Source: Laguncularia racemosa (Eukaryota; Streptophyta; Magnoliopsida; Myrtales; Combretaceae). From it: 64,000 nt of DNA. Below are positions 36,367 to 49,160 of the stretch, piece after piece. Each line of letters starts with the position of its first letter. Position 1 is the stretch's first letter. The stretch lies in NCBI GenBank assembly GCA_037954665.1, contig JBBMOL010000304.1, forward strand, positions 496,001-560,000, read 5' to 3'. Below the pieces are notes generated by a model. The model made no database searches. It worked only from the letters and a program-made list of their open reading frames with translations, and was not told the origin of the DNA. A program made the translations under genes and the position numbers.

Positions 36367-37866
36367 TCCTGTCGAGTCTAATTTTGAATTTTTCCATTCC
36401 TAATCCGATCTAGACTAGACCTTATGCTCATCTAATATAGATCCTCGACTTGAGTTAGGAACTTCGTTTAATTTTTTGGAGTCGCCACCCAACTGTTGTT
36501 GGGAAATATTGAATTAAGACTAAAGGAGCGGATTAGTCTTAATTTGGACCACTAGTCGTCGTTATTTCCCCTTCTCGTTTTTGAAAAGAGGAAAAGGGAA
36601 AACCAGAGTTTGTAAGTTTAGAGGCTAACCTATTAAAACCTTACGGTTACCACCTAATCTCCTAAAATTGTTCCTATTTAGAAATGTGTTTTATTGTGTT
36701 CCTGTTAATTTATTATGTTTTTGAATTATTTCAAGAAAATTATTTTTTATTTCATTTTATGGGTTGACCCGAATGGGTGCCTACATACCTGCTATCCAGG
36801 ATCAAACAAGCCATACTTCGCTTTTCTGAAAATTTAAGTGTGTTTGTGAATTTTAATTTTGAAATCTCTTTCGATTTATGTTTTTACTATTTTTGGGATT
36901 TTTTTCTAAAAAATCTAAGCCTAAGCTTTAATATGATTTTTAGGGAAAAACATCAATTTTGGATTTATTTGAAGAAAATGATTTTTCTAAGTGATAAAAC
37001 TCATTTTTAATGATTTTTTATTATTATTATTCCTTGAATTTTCATGATTTTATTATTTTTATAAATTTTTGTGATTTTATGATTTTTTTTATAATTTTTT
37101 ATGATTTTTATGATTCTTCTACTATTTTTGTAATTTTTCTAAATTTTCATGATTTTTATTGTTTTTTATTATTTTTATGATTTTTGTTGATTTTTTTATT
37201 TTTTTTGAATTTTTGTTAAAAATTTTATCCTAAACTGTTATTTATTCTACTTTGAAATCTAAAATTTTATTATTACTTCTTCTAATATTTTTATGATTTA
37301 TCTATATTTTTATTATTATTTATTTTTCTTTATATTTATTTTATTATTTTATTATTTTTTTCTACATTATTAAATCCTAAAAATCTAATTTCTATATTTT
37401 CCTACTTATGGAAATAAAACATAAACAAATAAATAACTAAATAAATAACCAACAAATAAATAATCAAATAATAAATCAAATAAATACAAATAAAATAAAT
37501 AAACAAAATTCGAAAAAAATAAATAAATAAAATCCGGAAAATTCGACTTACCTAGATCCAGATCGGTGCACGGGTCGGGTCGGTCGGGTCGAATCGGGTC
37601 GAGTCGGATCGGTTGGACACGGCGGCGGAGAGGGCTCTTTCACGGCGTTCCGACAGTCTTTTGCAACGGGTGAGGTGTCGAATCCTAGCTTCTTGAGGGT
37701 GCTGAATCCAATGGTGGCGGTGGTTTGCTCCCAGATCGTCTCCTGGTGGTGGTTCAACTCCAGTCGGTGATCACGATTTTGGTTCTCCTCCGACGCTCTC
37801 CGATTTGCTCTCTTTTCTCACTTTCTCTCAATTGTGATCTGTATTTTGGCTTCCTCTACTCCTCCT

Positions 37867-37876
37867 CTATTTATAG
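37867..37876 (-). promoter_or_regulatory. E2 LTR TATA box
   Basis: Minus strand CTATAAATAG followed by AGGAGGAGTAG. A start of transcription about 25-35 bp downstream (near 37840) is inferred. The same box occurs in the 3' LTR at 16364-16373. Confidence 0.65.
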
Positions 37877-38216
37877 GCATTCAAAATCGAGCTGGATAAG
37901 CTCAGATTTCCGCCGATCGAAGCAAATCGGATCGACGGTTAAATAAACTAACTCCGATTCGTGCAAATCCTTTGATTTGTTGAGATTTGATTCCAATTAG
38001 ATGATGTTTATCTCAATTCTTTTGAAGATCTGTTGGATTTGTGCAAAAAATCGAATCGAAATGGCCGAAATTCGAATTTTTCCCCTCGACGGCGATCTCG
38101 GACCGAGGTTGAAGACTATCACGCGCTCGGCGCGTGCGTTCCCTCCAACCAATCAGATGCTGCCACGTGTCCTGGGTAAATGAAAAAAATCGCAAAACGC
38201 GGAAACTGCTTCCCCC

Positions 38217-38283
38217 GCTTTTCGAACCCACGACCTCACACCCGTACGCACCCACTTAGCCACGGCTCAGACCAGCTGATCTA
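38217..38283 (-). other. tRNA-like box A/box B in E2 5' LTR
   Basis: Counterpart of the segment in the 3' LTR. Box A reads TAGATCAGCTGG (one base off consensus) and box B GGGTTCGAAAAGC. The spacing is kept. It lies upstream of the TATA box on the element strand. Confidence 0.5.
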
Positions 38284-38566
38284 GCCCATTTTCTTGATTT
38301 TGTTTATTTCGCAAATTGCATATATGCAATGCGATTTTTTTATTTTTTTTGTATTTTTTGAAATTTCAAAAATTTGTAAAAATTATTTATTATTTATTAT
38401 TGCCATTTCTGAAATCATTTTTCAAAATTGATGTTTTTTCCTATTTATTTTTATTTTTTTGAATATTTTTAATTATTTATGCTAAATTAGGGAAAAATTA
38501 GAAAAAATTAAAAATTGATTATTATCAATTATTATTCATTCCTAAGGCAAAAATGGGGTGTTTACA

Positions 38567-39043
38567 TTGGGGATACCTCCTCCCGAAGTTAAATCTGGCA
38601 ATAAACTCTATCTCTTAAGGTAACTCCGGCATACCCTTCATTTGTGCATATTTAGCCTCTAGAGCAGGTATTGCTATGTACCTACTATACCTATTCCCGA
38701 GGTTCTCACTCAGCTTGTCCAACTAGTCCTGCCAAAACTTGGTCAGTCATATTCTCTAGTCCTTAATCAATTCATCAACCGTCTTATAACGAAAGAAGTA
38801 ATCATAATGGCGTAACAATATCTAAATCTTCAGCTGATAGGTAATTAGGTCATCGTCGTCCCTCATACAACAAGTGTTCCACTTCCTATCGAGATGGCAA
38901 AGTATACCCTGCATGTCAATGAACACAAGAAAATCATAAGCTTTTAAGTTAGTTAATCTGCTCCCAAGCTCAACCCACTCTCTCCAATTATGGTAAGTTT
39001 TCTTCTATCTAATGGGTTACTAGGTGAATATCCTAAGATTTTA
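38567..39043 (-). pseudogene. E1 upstream ORF, N-terminal part
   Basis: Between the E1 PBS and the E2 insertion, the minus strand has a coding-like frame with about eight stops, mostly where Gln, Arg or Trp would fit a C-to-T or G-to-A change. Residue segments: KTYHNWREWVELGSRL, YDFLVFIDMQGILCHLDRKW, a DDDD patch, HYDYFFRYKTVDELIKD, DKLSENLGNRYSRYIAIPAL and EIEFIARFNFGRRYPQ. It ends in frame with 14874 once E2 is skipped. No start ATG is evident. I recognise no family; it is not the gag of E1, which lies further downstream. Confidence 0.55.
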
Positions 39044-39090
39044 ACTCTTAACCCCATGTATCCTTAGTTTATATCCAGTTCCTATCCTAA

Positions 39091-39106
39091 CTTAGCTTTG
39101 ATACCA
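39091..39106 (-). other. E1 primer-binding site (Met-type)
   Basis: Minus strand TGGTATCAAAGCTAAG, eight bases after the 5' LTR end. The initiator-Met type (TGGTATCAGAGC) with one transition. Confidence 0.85.
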
Positions 39107-39114
39107 ACAAAAGC

Positions 39115-42100
39115 TGTCACGCCCCACTGAAAGGGCCTCTTATGGTAACCCATCATGATCACTTAACCCCTCATTAAGCAACTGCGAAGCGTCTTATCTT
39201 CAACATTGACCTGTTCATTAGAGTAATCATATTCCCTACTCACAAGATAATTAATTATATAAAACATCTATAAGATTCAGATGTGTCCCATTTCACCACA
39301 ATAGGTACACCCAAGACTATATTAGGCCACTCAATTACATTTTCATCAATTACCAAATAAAAGATCCATCCTAAAGATGTCTACATTCAATCTAAGCCTC
39401 ACATCCTTTCCACGACCATACCCACCATTGGTGCAATGAGTACTCACCTTAGTTCATCGGTTCATCATGAAGTTTAGGTAGTCTCTACCTGCAAGGCAAA
39501 ATCTATAGGAGGGTAAGCCAAAGCTTAGTGAGATAGGGTGCAATCTCTCAGTGTTGCAATAAACACAAACAAGTTATCAAACAAGTGCTATGCATGAATA
39601 AACACATGTATGCAGCATCTCACGTGGTCTTTTGGTAATCGACTTGAAGTCTAGGGTTTATGGCCCACTTGACCTTAGGTTAGTAATTCCGAAGCCACCA
39701 TGAATGCCCGGGCCTTACTCACATCTGTATTATTCTTATCACTTAATTAAGCTACGTCTTAGCTTTAATGTTTTAGGCTCAAGTTCCTCAATACAACGAG
39801 CATTACACCCTCAAAAGATAGGCCAGACTTCGAATCGTTAAGGCACGATAATCCCTTAATCACTTAATTCGCACTTAGCGGAACAACAATCCTCCTAATC
39901 ACTTCCAGCACATCCTGTAGCAGTGATGGCCATCAATGTCATGTAATGACTCATGCAATGTATGCTAGTTTATTAATTAAACCTCATAATTAAATAAAGT
40001 TTTGAAAGTGATCATATCAAATCAAGTATAAGTAAAATTGACAATCAAAAGAACAACCAATCATAACACATGAAACCATTCTAGGAGCAAAGCATAACTC
40101 AACACAATCAAGAAGACAACATACATGCGATTCGACGTGATAGGTTGTTAAGCTAGGGAGTACTAATACAACTTCCATCGTTGCACTCCTCTTTCCTTGC
40201 TTCCCTTCTATACTTTACTTTCATGACTATAATTCCATGCCTTATCCTTGAATATGCCTATATAGATACCATTAGTGCATAGATGTTAAATTTAATTCCC
40301 ATGCCTCGTTTGGCCATATACTTCTCGTGTAGATCTAGGCATGTTATATTTGTGGTTTTGTAATACCACTCTTCCTACTTCATATCTATAAACCCATAAC
40401 ATGTGTCACATGCATCATCTTATCTTTGCATCTCACTTGTGCACCATATACGTTCACACAAGTGCAAGGACTTAATTCATTAAATTCTAGATTTACTTCT
40501 CCATAATTTGTAATGTGCATTGTGGCTCAACTACATACTTCACATCAATTATTACTTCCCACAACAACATATATGACATAGTGATATCCTTTCTTACCAC
40601 TTATAAATTCATACCTATTCACATTAAGGGAATAAACTCCACATTTACATACCACCACAAGTTGTCTTATAGTCTTATTCATGGGTTTCCAACCTTCTTC
40701 CAATTCCTCAACTCACATGCTCACAAGACAACTAGCACACTATAATCCCAACTCCCACTTCCATTTCATCTTATATATCACATCTTTAAGTGAGCCTTCC
40801 AACTCCACTTCCATCATTCTACTTATGAACTTATACATATATAGAGTTGTCAACCTTCGCTATCAATGGTGGAAAGAAAACATACTATTCCAGTTTGTAT
40901 TCTCATGTGCTCTCCCTCCTATACACGTAACCCACGGATGGAATACTTTCTCAAAATTCAGCCAACAATCTCTTAAAAATACATACACATTCATTCAATC
41001 TTACACACCATTTGCTGCAGGGGAGATAGCTATACCAATGACCCACATCAACAAAGGACTAAGGTGGATGAACCATCTCCATTCCAGCCAAGGTGCCTAT
41101 ATCTATACATATACATGATCACCTACAGCAGCCATCTTTCACCAACACAACAAAAACCGACAGGAACATGAACACACTGCGGACACAGCAACAACCCCAC
41201 TCTTCCAGCTGTGATGAACGCATATATATACATACAGTAAACAACATACAGCAGCCCATGTGCCTGGCCAGACCACACATAAACACATATATTTGTATAT
41301 ATATATATATATCTATTCCTCCTTCAAGGCAAGCAAATGGAACATATCCAGCACTTATTATATATATATATATATATCTTTTCCTCTTTCACAGCAAGTC
41401 AAATGGAACAGGTCCAGCACAGTCCAGTAACTTATTATTCACGTACAGACCATGGAAAAAAAAAAAGAGAACGAAGCCCCCAATGCCTTATATATATACT
41501 TATATAGATATAAACACTTACAGCAGCAAGAACTTCACGCCTACATCAAGGGACAACCAAGAATAAGAAAAGAAAATGTCTAGCACCCAGCCTTAGTTAC
41601 ATATATATATACATATACAAGGATATTGCTCAGCAGGGGAAGACGCCAACGTAGGACAACCATGGAACAATAAGAATAAAACTGTCCACGCCTTGGCTAA
41701 ACCACGCATATATACATATATATATATATATATATGTTAGATTTGGTATACTTGGGGACTTGTCCTGCACACCGTGGAGGAAGAGAGAAAAAAATTACTT
41801 TGTTCCCAACAAGTAATGCAACAAGGAGACAAGGACCATCAGCCACACTTTCACATATGTATATATATATAGTTACATGACAACACTTTATAATGAGGCA
41901 CTACAACACAGCACATATACACATAATACAACACGTCAAGGAGTCTTACTCACCTCGGTCTTATTTTGTCGGGGTTTACTCAAAGTAGTTTTTAGGTATC
42001 TCCGAATCAAAACCCTCTTCACCTAGAAAATTGGAGAAAAGTACATCAATACACTAAATACGTAGTCTAAATTACTTGATCTAGTGTTTTCTTAGTTATT

Positions 42101-42782
42101 ACAACTAATTTTAAGTAATGTACTAATTTTTACACATATTTATTATTTGTATATAACTTTTAGAAACAAATTCCATTTCGTAAAAAGTTAGTCTGGTTGA
42201 GTTACACTTACCTTAAGGAACACGTGGGTGGTCTTGAATTGTTGATTGGAAATCGTATGTGCGAGTTATGATTTTTTTTGCTCGGTTCCCTTTATTTTCT
42301 TTTCCTCTGTTTCTGGTCTCGTTCTCTTCTTCTTTTCCTTTTGTTTGTTTTCTTTTCTGTTTGTTCTATGCGTGTGTGGAAATGCGATCGTGGGTCCTCA
42401 TGGTTTCCTTATATATATATGTACTATATTATTATTATTATTATTTAACACTTTATTAGATTTAGGTTTTAAGAAAATCCTAGTGTACTTTTACTCGTGC
42501 AATGATCTCAATAAAATTTAAGATTTTAATATTTTGTTATGAATTTTTATGTTTAAGCTAATTTGATTATTCCGAGTGCAAATATCCACTCGAAGTTCCT
42601 ATTTAACAATCCTAAATTTATGATTTTAATCTATTCCATCGTTTACCCAAATTTTCATTATGGTTTGCCTTTAATAAGCTTATTTCTATTATTCCAACTC
42701 TATTCGAAGAGTGTTTTAAGACTTTTAATAAAATCTTTTAATTATTCCCCTATTATACGCAATTAAATTCACGGGTTTTACA
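39115..42782 (-). repeat. E1 5' LTR
   Basis: 3668 bp, homologous along its length to the 3' LTR 3970-7634. It starts TGTCACGCC and ends GGTTTTACA on the plus strand. The TA microsatellite blocks at 41290-41900 differ in length from the partner. Confidence 0.92.
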
Positions 42783-42787
42783 TTTTA

Positions 42788-44946
42788 CATGTGAGAGCTC
42801 CACTTCCTTCTAAATAATTTCCAAAGAAAAAAACTCCTAAAGATACCCAAAAAATTGCTAAGAACACATCCAAAAAATTAGATCACATCACCACACCAAA
42901 CTGCAACTCCATTTCCTCTACTACACACTCTTAACTTCCACCCATTGATCATGCCTAAAACAACACCCAACCAAGCCTAATTTCTGATATAATCTACATC
43001 AACTAAGAGGCCATTTGAGGAGCTAAAAGCCCAAGGAAGATCAAAACTAAGGACACACTAAGAGAAAGTAACAAGAAGAAAATCTAGGCACTCCTAGTAA
43101 AATCAACGTGTAGGACTCCCTTCCATCTTACAATTATTTATTTTTCTTTTAATATTTTGAATCCTCATATTAGAATAAGATTATTTTACCTTGATTTTAT
43201 AACTTTACATGTACATTTAGAGTTTACTTAGCTTAGAAAATAAGTTGGAAATATAAACCTAAAGTTAGGAGGCATAACCATGAAGACCCACCTTGAAATG
43301 TAATGTGTATATTGAAGTTTTGGAGAAGTGTAATGAAAATCAAAATTCGCAGATTTATGGAACTTCTAGACACCTAAGTTTAGGAGCTAAATAAGTGTAT
43401 TTTTAATATATTTTATGCCTTGTTAATTGTAGAAAGATTTAGGTGACAAAATGCACCTCTATTAGTAGGAAAATTAGAAGAAATGACAAGGATTGGTTCA
43501 TGAACATTCAAACATGGCCAAACCCATTTGTATTTGAAAATTATAAATTTTTAGGACTTATGAATGATGAAATAACATTAGGAAAATTATGGGAATAAAA
43601 ATCTTAAAGGGAAATATGAATCTAACACAAAATAGGAAGAAAAAGGTGCAATAGAAACATTAGAAAAGCCACATGAAATTCTTGGACAAATTCCTAAAAT
43701 TTCTAGGAAAGAACTGAACACTCACATGCCATATTGAAAACATGATTCTGAGTGGTTAGAAATAATTCCTTTAGGTTATTAGATCAATTTAGGCAAAAAA
43801 GGACCCTAAACGAAACATACACCTGATGCAACCAATCTGTCTAGTTCATAACACAATCTTCTAAAGTTTAAATGACAAAAATAACTTAGAAAATGGAAAT
43901 AACATTCAAAAACCCTTAAAAAGACTATAAATACGCCAAAACGGACTTAAAATGAAAAAGGCATGAATAAAATGCTAAAATATTCATAATCGAGAAAACT
44001 AACAAAACTAGTAAGATTGGTATAGGTTGATATTTAACCCTAACTCATAGAGTTATTTTATCCTATCAGGTGACACATGATTTAAGGATGACTGACTGCT
44101 TGATTACTATGATTGATGACCATATGGCCAAGTGAGTAAAAATCCAATCATTATTGTTCCTTGCTTGTGTTTGTAGCTAGCGCACTCACATGTGTATAAT
44201 ATTGAATATATGAATTAAAATTATATGCAAGGGTAAATTGGGGTACTATATGTGCTTGACTGCCATGATTGAATGTCAATTTGTGGTAATTATACCCAAT
44301 TAAATAATTCTTTCTTTCATTTCCATTTAGAATATAGAATTGCGAGTGTCTATATTGAATTGCTATAGATGCTTAGTAACTTGACTTAAGATTATTTCGC
44401 CATAAATAAAATGAATGCCACATCATGACATCTATATGTAAGAAGGTCATTAGCATCATGCGGTGGTATGAAAAGGTCCCATGGAGGTGTACTCCATAGG
44501 CACACCTTGTCTTGACCTTTGGGAACTAAGTGGAACTATAATATGTCACCTTTTGATTAAGACCTAGGATTATTTAGTTTGGGAATTCATCACTTAAGGG
44601 TGATTGAGCTTACAAGCCTTTCACAATCTATACTCTATGATGGGCTTAGTACATGTAAATGCATTTTCAGTTCTACTGAAGTATGTTAAAAAATATATAT
44701 ATATAAACTTTGTGAATTATCTCAAAAGACAACTTAGGGTCACTAGAGCTTGGAGCTGACGTGTAGTTTGTGATTTCCCAACCTAAGTAACGGAAGGCGT
44801 AAATCCATGTTGTATGCAGCATTCGATAAAACATATATATTTCTACATTCATATGTTTGCACATGCAAGGCATATGCTTGAATTAAATAACTTGCATGAT
44901 CTTTACATATCAAATCAGTAAGAGGATATAGCTCACTAAGCTTTAT
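42788..44946 (+). repeat. E4 LTR, segment 2 of 3
   Basis: Continues the E4 LTR after E1. Inverted relative of the E6 left LTR: 44090-44130 (GATGACCATATGGCC) matches the complement of 52640-52680, and 44440-44580 matches the complement of 52200-52360. It is interrupted by E5 at 44947. Confidence 0.68.
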
Positions 44947-45810
44947 TGATGTGCCTTACTAATTGAATTGTAAACACATCCACAAATGGCATGATCAACA
45001 GGAATCCAATCAACAATTGGCATGATCACTAACTTCACCAATGATTCTTAATTCATGAGATTTCAAAGGTTTTGATGCTAAATTGAAATATGGAACAAAG
45101 CAATTGTATAAGTAGCAATGGATCACAATAGAAATGAACTAGAATTCCAATCAAATGAAATGATTCAAATGCGAAATGGATGAACTCTAATTCATGTGGA
45201 TAACAACAAGTCACCAACAAATTGCACCTAGATATCATGTGCTAAATACTATTTGAAAAACAACAAGAGAAAGATTGATATTACTCACAATTTACTCAAG
45301 TTGATCTCGCCACAATTTCACTTAAGAAACTGATAAGAGACTTTTGCAAGCAAGGGACTACCCTCACGGCAAAGAAAGTGTTTGATTTCAAAGATGTTCA
45401 AAAAAAATCCTCAAAACCCTTGTTAACAAGTATTTATACTTGCTCCAATTAGGATAAAAATAACACAAAATTATAAATAAGCCACTTAAGTGGTTAGTTC
45501 TAAAAGTAACAAATTACAAGTACAAATGATCTTCAAGTAGCCGGTTCTTCACTTCAATTGAACATATTGTGGACTGTTGGTTGTGATTCCAAGAATGTCC
45601 TATAATTTGATCCTTAGTGCATTTTATTTGCCATCTTGTAAAACCGATAAATGTACTCGCTAGAATGCATAATAATTATATAATGCAAAAGTCTATACTA
45701 AATCAACATCCTTAGGGTCTAATTGTTCATGGAGGACCTTCGTTGCTAGATTTTGTAATCCCTTAGCTCATGCTCTAGTGATTGGTCTTGTAGGAAATTG
45801 ATCCTTATCA
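44947..45810 (-). repeat. E5 3' LTR
   Basis: 864 bp. TATA-like TATAAATA at 45431-45438 on the minus strand. On the element strand its first codons continue the integrase frame (RPITRA, one stop, AKGLQNLATKV). Confidence 0.9.
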
Positions 45811-47139
45811 TCTCCTCAGGCTTTAGGAAGATTTGCCCTCAAATCTGATAGGTCTTCATGAATATCATCCGGCAAATATGGTGATAAATCTGCAACATTA
45901 AAGGTAGCTGAGACACCATATTCTCCTAGAAACTCTATTCTTTATACGTTGTTGTTGATGCGTTTGACAACTCTGAAAGGTCCATTTACTCTAGGTGATA
46001 GCTTCTGTGACTTATTATGAGGAAACCTGTCTTTGTTAAGATTAATCCAAACTAAGTCACTTGGATTATAAAGTTCGGTTTTCCTGTTCTTGCTTCCCTG
46101 AAGTTTCTGCTGCTCCTGTGTTTTCTAAAGACGTTCAGCTATCCTCTCATGAAGTTTCTGGATCTCCTTGGCTCACTCAACTCCACTTAAGCTCTCTTCC
46201 TTTATTGTTGGTCCTACTATAAGATCAAATGGAAGAGAAGGATTATAGCCATACATAACTTTAAAGGGAGACTTACTGGTTGAACTATGAGTAGACCTAT
46301 TGCAAGCGAACTTGACAATAGGAAGACATAAGTCCCAATCAGTAAGATTCTTGCCAACTGTTGCTCTTAGTAATGTGCCAAGAATACAATTAACAACTTT
46401 GGTCTAGTCATTAGTCTATGGATGACAAGAGGTACTATACATGAGTTTAATACTAAGTCTTCTCTATAGTGTCTTCTAAAAGAAGCTAAGAAACTTAGTG
46501 TCTTTATCAGACACTATAATGTGTGAAACACCATGCAATTTAACAATTAACTGCACAAAAAGGTTAGCTATAAAAAGTGCATCATCTGTTTTGTGATAAG
46601 GCACAAAATGGGACATTTTGCTGAATCTATCGATAACCACCATGATAGAATCCCTTCCTCTTTGAGTCCTGGGCAGACCTAAAACAAAATCCATGCTAAT
46701 ATCAATCCAGGGTTTAGTAGGTATAAGCAAAGGCATATATTCACCTTGAACGCTTTTCTTCCCTTTTGCTCTTTTGCACACTCCACACCTTTTTAGCACC
46801 CTATGAACATCCCTTATCATGCCTTTCTAATAAAAAATTTTCTTTTAGCATGGCTAGGGTTCTCTTCTCTCCAAAATAACTAAACAATCCTCCTGCATTT
46901 ACTTCCTTCATCAACAATTCCCTTGTAAACCTACAAGGTATACACAACTTTCCAGATTTATACAAAAATCCATCAATCATGTAATGCCCCTCAAACTTCT
47001 TTCCCCTAGAACATTTCTTAATAATTGCTTTTAGATAATCATCATGCATATATTGTTCCTTCAGCAATTTGAAACTAAGAAGTTTCGATTGAAAAGAAGT
47101 GATAAGTACATACCCGCATGACAAAGTGTTAGCTACCAT
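45811..47139 (-). pseudogene. E5 integrase, degenerate
   Basis: N-terminal zinc region (LKEQYMHDDYLKAIIKKCSRG, GGLFSYFGEKRTLAML ... CGVCK) spans 47139-46750, with a frame change where the 46801-47139 and 46476-46820 pieces overlap. The core has MDFVLGLPRTQRGRDSIMVV (first Asp) and IIVSDKDTKF (second Asp). The C-terminal domain near 46060-45860 reads KLSPRVNGPF, RINNNVYRI and ATFNVADLSPYLPDDIHEDL. The frame then passes through a TGA and into the LTR. Stops make it inactive. Confidence 0.82.
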
Positions 47140-48376
47140 ATTCTAGTTACCTTTCTTGTACTTAATCACATATGCAAAACTCTGTAGAAACTCCACCCAT
47201 TTAGCTTGGCATTTTGACAGATTTTGCTGACCTTTTGAAATCTTTCAGTGACTCATGATCTATATAGATAATGAATTCTCTTAGAAGGAGATAATGTTGT
47301 CATGTCATCATTGCCCTCACTAAGGAATAAAATTCCTTATCATATATTGAGTAATTTAAAGTTGCATCACTCAACTTTTCATTAAAGTAAGCAATAGGCC
47401 TCTTTTCCTACATCAACACAACACCAATTCCTACTCTAGAAGCATCACACTCTAATTCAAAAACTTTATCAAAATTAGGTAAAGCCAATACTGGAGCACT
47501 AGTATGTTTTTCCTTTACCTCTTCAAAAATCTTTTAGGCCTTCTTACCCTAAAAGAAAGGGACATTTTTCTTGGTTAGTTTAGTTAATGGACTGACACTG
47601 CTACTAAAGTTATGGATAAAGCATCTATAGAATGAAGCTAGTCTATAGAAACTTCTTACCTCAGCAATTGATTTTAGTGTTAGCCATTCTCTAATAGCCT
47701 TCACTTTCTCCTCATCAATCCTGGCACTAGAACTAGATATAATAAATCCCAACAATGTTACCTCAGTTTGGTAGAAGGAACACTTCTAGAGATTTGCAAA
47801 TAACCGATGTACCCTCAAGACTGAAAATACCGCCTGAAGATGCTCTACATGATTTTCTAGGCTTTTGTTGTATATCATAATATCATCAAAATAAACAACA
47901 ACAAATTTACCTAGAAACTCCATTACATGATTCATTAATCTCATAAATGTACTAGGAGCATTACTCAAACCAAACGGCATAACCATCCATTCGTATAGTC
48001 CATGGCGTGTTTTAAAAGCGATCTTCCACTCATCTCCTTCTCTCATTTGAATTTGATGATATCCGCTTTTAAGGTCTACTTTGGAGAATACCTATGCACC
48101 ATATAGTTCATCTAACATATCATCATGTCTAGGAATAAAATACCTATATTTGATGGCTCAACTATTAATGTACATCCTCCATGTAGTATCCTTCTTAGGG
48201 ACAAGAAGGGCTAGAACAGCACAACGATTAAGACTCTCCCTAACAAAACCCCATTCTACTAACTCATCCACCTGACGTTTTAATTCTTTAGCCTCTTTGG
48301 GATTCATGCGATACGCAAGTCGATTTGGCAAAACTAATCCAGGCAAGAAGTCAATGGCATGCTCTATACCTCTCAA
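47140..48376 (-). pseudogene. E5 reverse transcriptase and RNase H, degenerate
   Basis: RT pieces: HAIDFLPGLVLPNRLAYRMN and VDELVEWGFVRESLNRCAVL (48376-48158), WKIAFKTRHGLYEWMVMPFG and VVVYFDDIMIYNKS (48046-47786, catalytic FDD), then LGFIISSSSARIDEEKVKAI (47755-47549). RNase H follows at 47548-47140 with several stops and weak motifs. The catalytic Asp pair is kept. Confidence 0.82.
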
Positions 48377-49160
48377 AGGTGGTAAAACCCTCTAGCAATT
48401 CGTCAATAAAAAGGTCACTGTACTCATCCAGTACCTGAGATACCATAGGGGTAGATGCTAACGTCCCTCCATCTCTAGGGTATACCTCATTTGCAATAAG
48501 TATATTAGGGTCTCATTTGTTATGGCCTCCTCCAACTCAGACTGTCCCATAAATAAGATCTTTTTCTTCCTAGATTTCTTGGCTTGTACTGGAACCACTT
48601 TAACCTTTGATGGTTTACTAATCTATCATTGAACCTCTTGGACCTCTAAAGGCGACATTGGGTTCAAGATGATACGTTTACCCTCTAATTTAGAATACGT
48701 AGGTATTTCTGAAGCCATCATGTAAAACCCTCCTATCATACAACCAAGGCCTACCAAGTAATATATGGGATGCACACATAGGAAGAATGTCACATTCAAT
48801 TTCATCATGATATTTATCCCCTATACTAAAATGTACCCTAGCCCTCTAGGTCACATAAAGAATCCCCTACTCACTCAGATATAGGGTAGTTACAAGTTTC
48901 AATTTCGATACTAACGATGCAGCCACAACATTAGTATAACTATCACCATCAATAATAATAACACATAAATTACGTTGTACCCTACAAGAAGTATGAAACG
49001 GGTTTTCTCTTTGCACATCATCAATGGTTAGAAATGAAGTTAAGGCTTAGCGTAGTACATTAGCAGATGAATACAAATCACTTCCTTCCTGATTATTATC
49101 CTCATTTACAACAATATTAGATATGGTTGTTGAATTGAGTTATACAAAGACAATTCAAAG
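48377..49160 (-). pseudogene. E5 protease/gag remnant, degenerate
   Basis: The 48808-48626 piece (VHPIYYLVGLGCMIGGFYMM, LEGKRIILNPMSPLEVQEVQ) corresponds to the region after the protease active site, equivalent to the LLLGRPWQ-type segment and linker of CRM/Reina elements. No D[ST]G box or zinc knuckle was found. Its extent is approximate. Confidence 0.55.

Larger units (their letters stand above)
14875..38566 (-). mobile_element. E2: Ogre/Tat-lineage retrotransposon
   Basis: Minus-strand Ty3/gypsy element inserted in E1. LTRs 14875-17076 and 36370-38566 begin TGTCGAG and end GTGTTTACA. TTGGG flanks both sides exactly (14870-14874, 38567-38571). Lineage marks: an extra ORF1 before gag, an Arg-type PBS, a purine tract AAAGAGGGGCAGC, an intron between PR and RT, a second archaeal-like RNase H, and tandem repeats between INT and the 3' LTR. 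Without its own insertion E3 it is about 14.8 kb. Gag is open apart from its last part; ORF1 and pol carry scattered stops, so it is no longer autonomous. Confidence 0.93.
36370..38566 (-). repeat. E2 5' LTR
   Basis: 2197 bp, TG...CA. Closely matches the 3' LTR, including the T/A-rich block (36950-37530), the TATA box and the tRNA-like segment. It is flanked on the right by TTGGG. Confidence 0.92.
3970..42782 (-). mobile_element. E1: Tekay/Del-type chromovirus with nested insertions
   Basis: Complete minus-strand Ty3/gypsy element. Direct repeats 3970-7634 and 39115-42782 start TGTCA and end TTTTACA on the plus strand. TTTTA occurs immediately outside both ends (3965-3969 and 42783-42787), an exact 5-bp target duplication. 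A Met-type PBS adjoins the right LTR and a purine tract adjoins the left LTR, so transcription runs right to left. The order gag, PR, RT, RNH, INT, chromodomain and the long LTRs fit the Tekay/Del clade. About 25 kb of its 38.8 kb is later insertion (S1, E2, E3). Its coding frames are full of stops, so it is not autonomous. It sits inside the E4 LTR. Confidence 0.93.
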
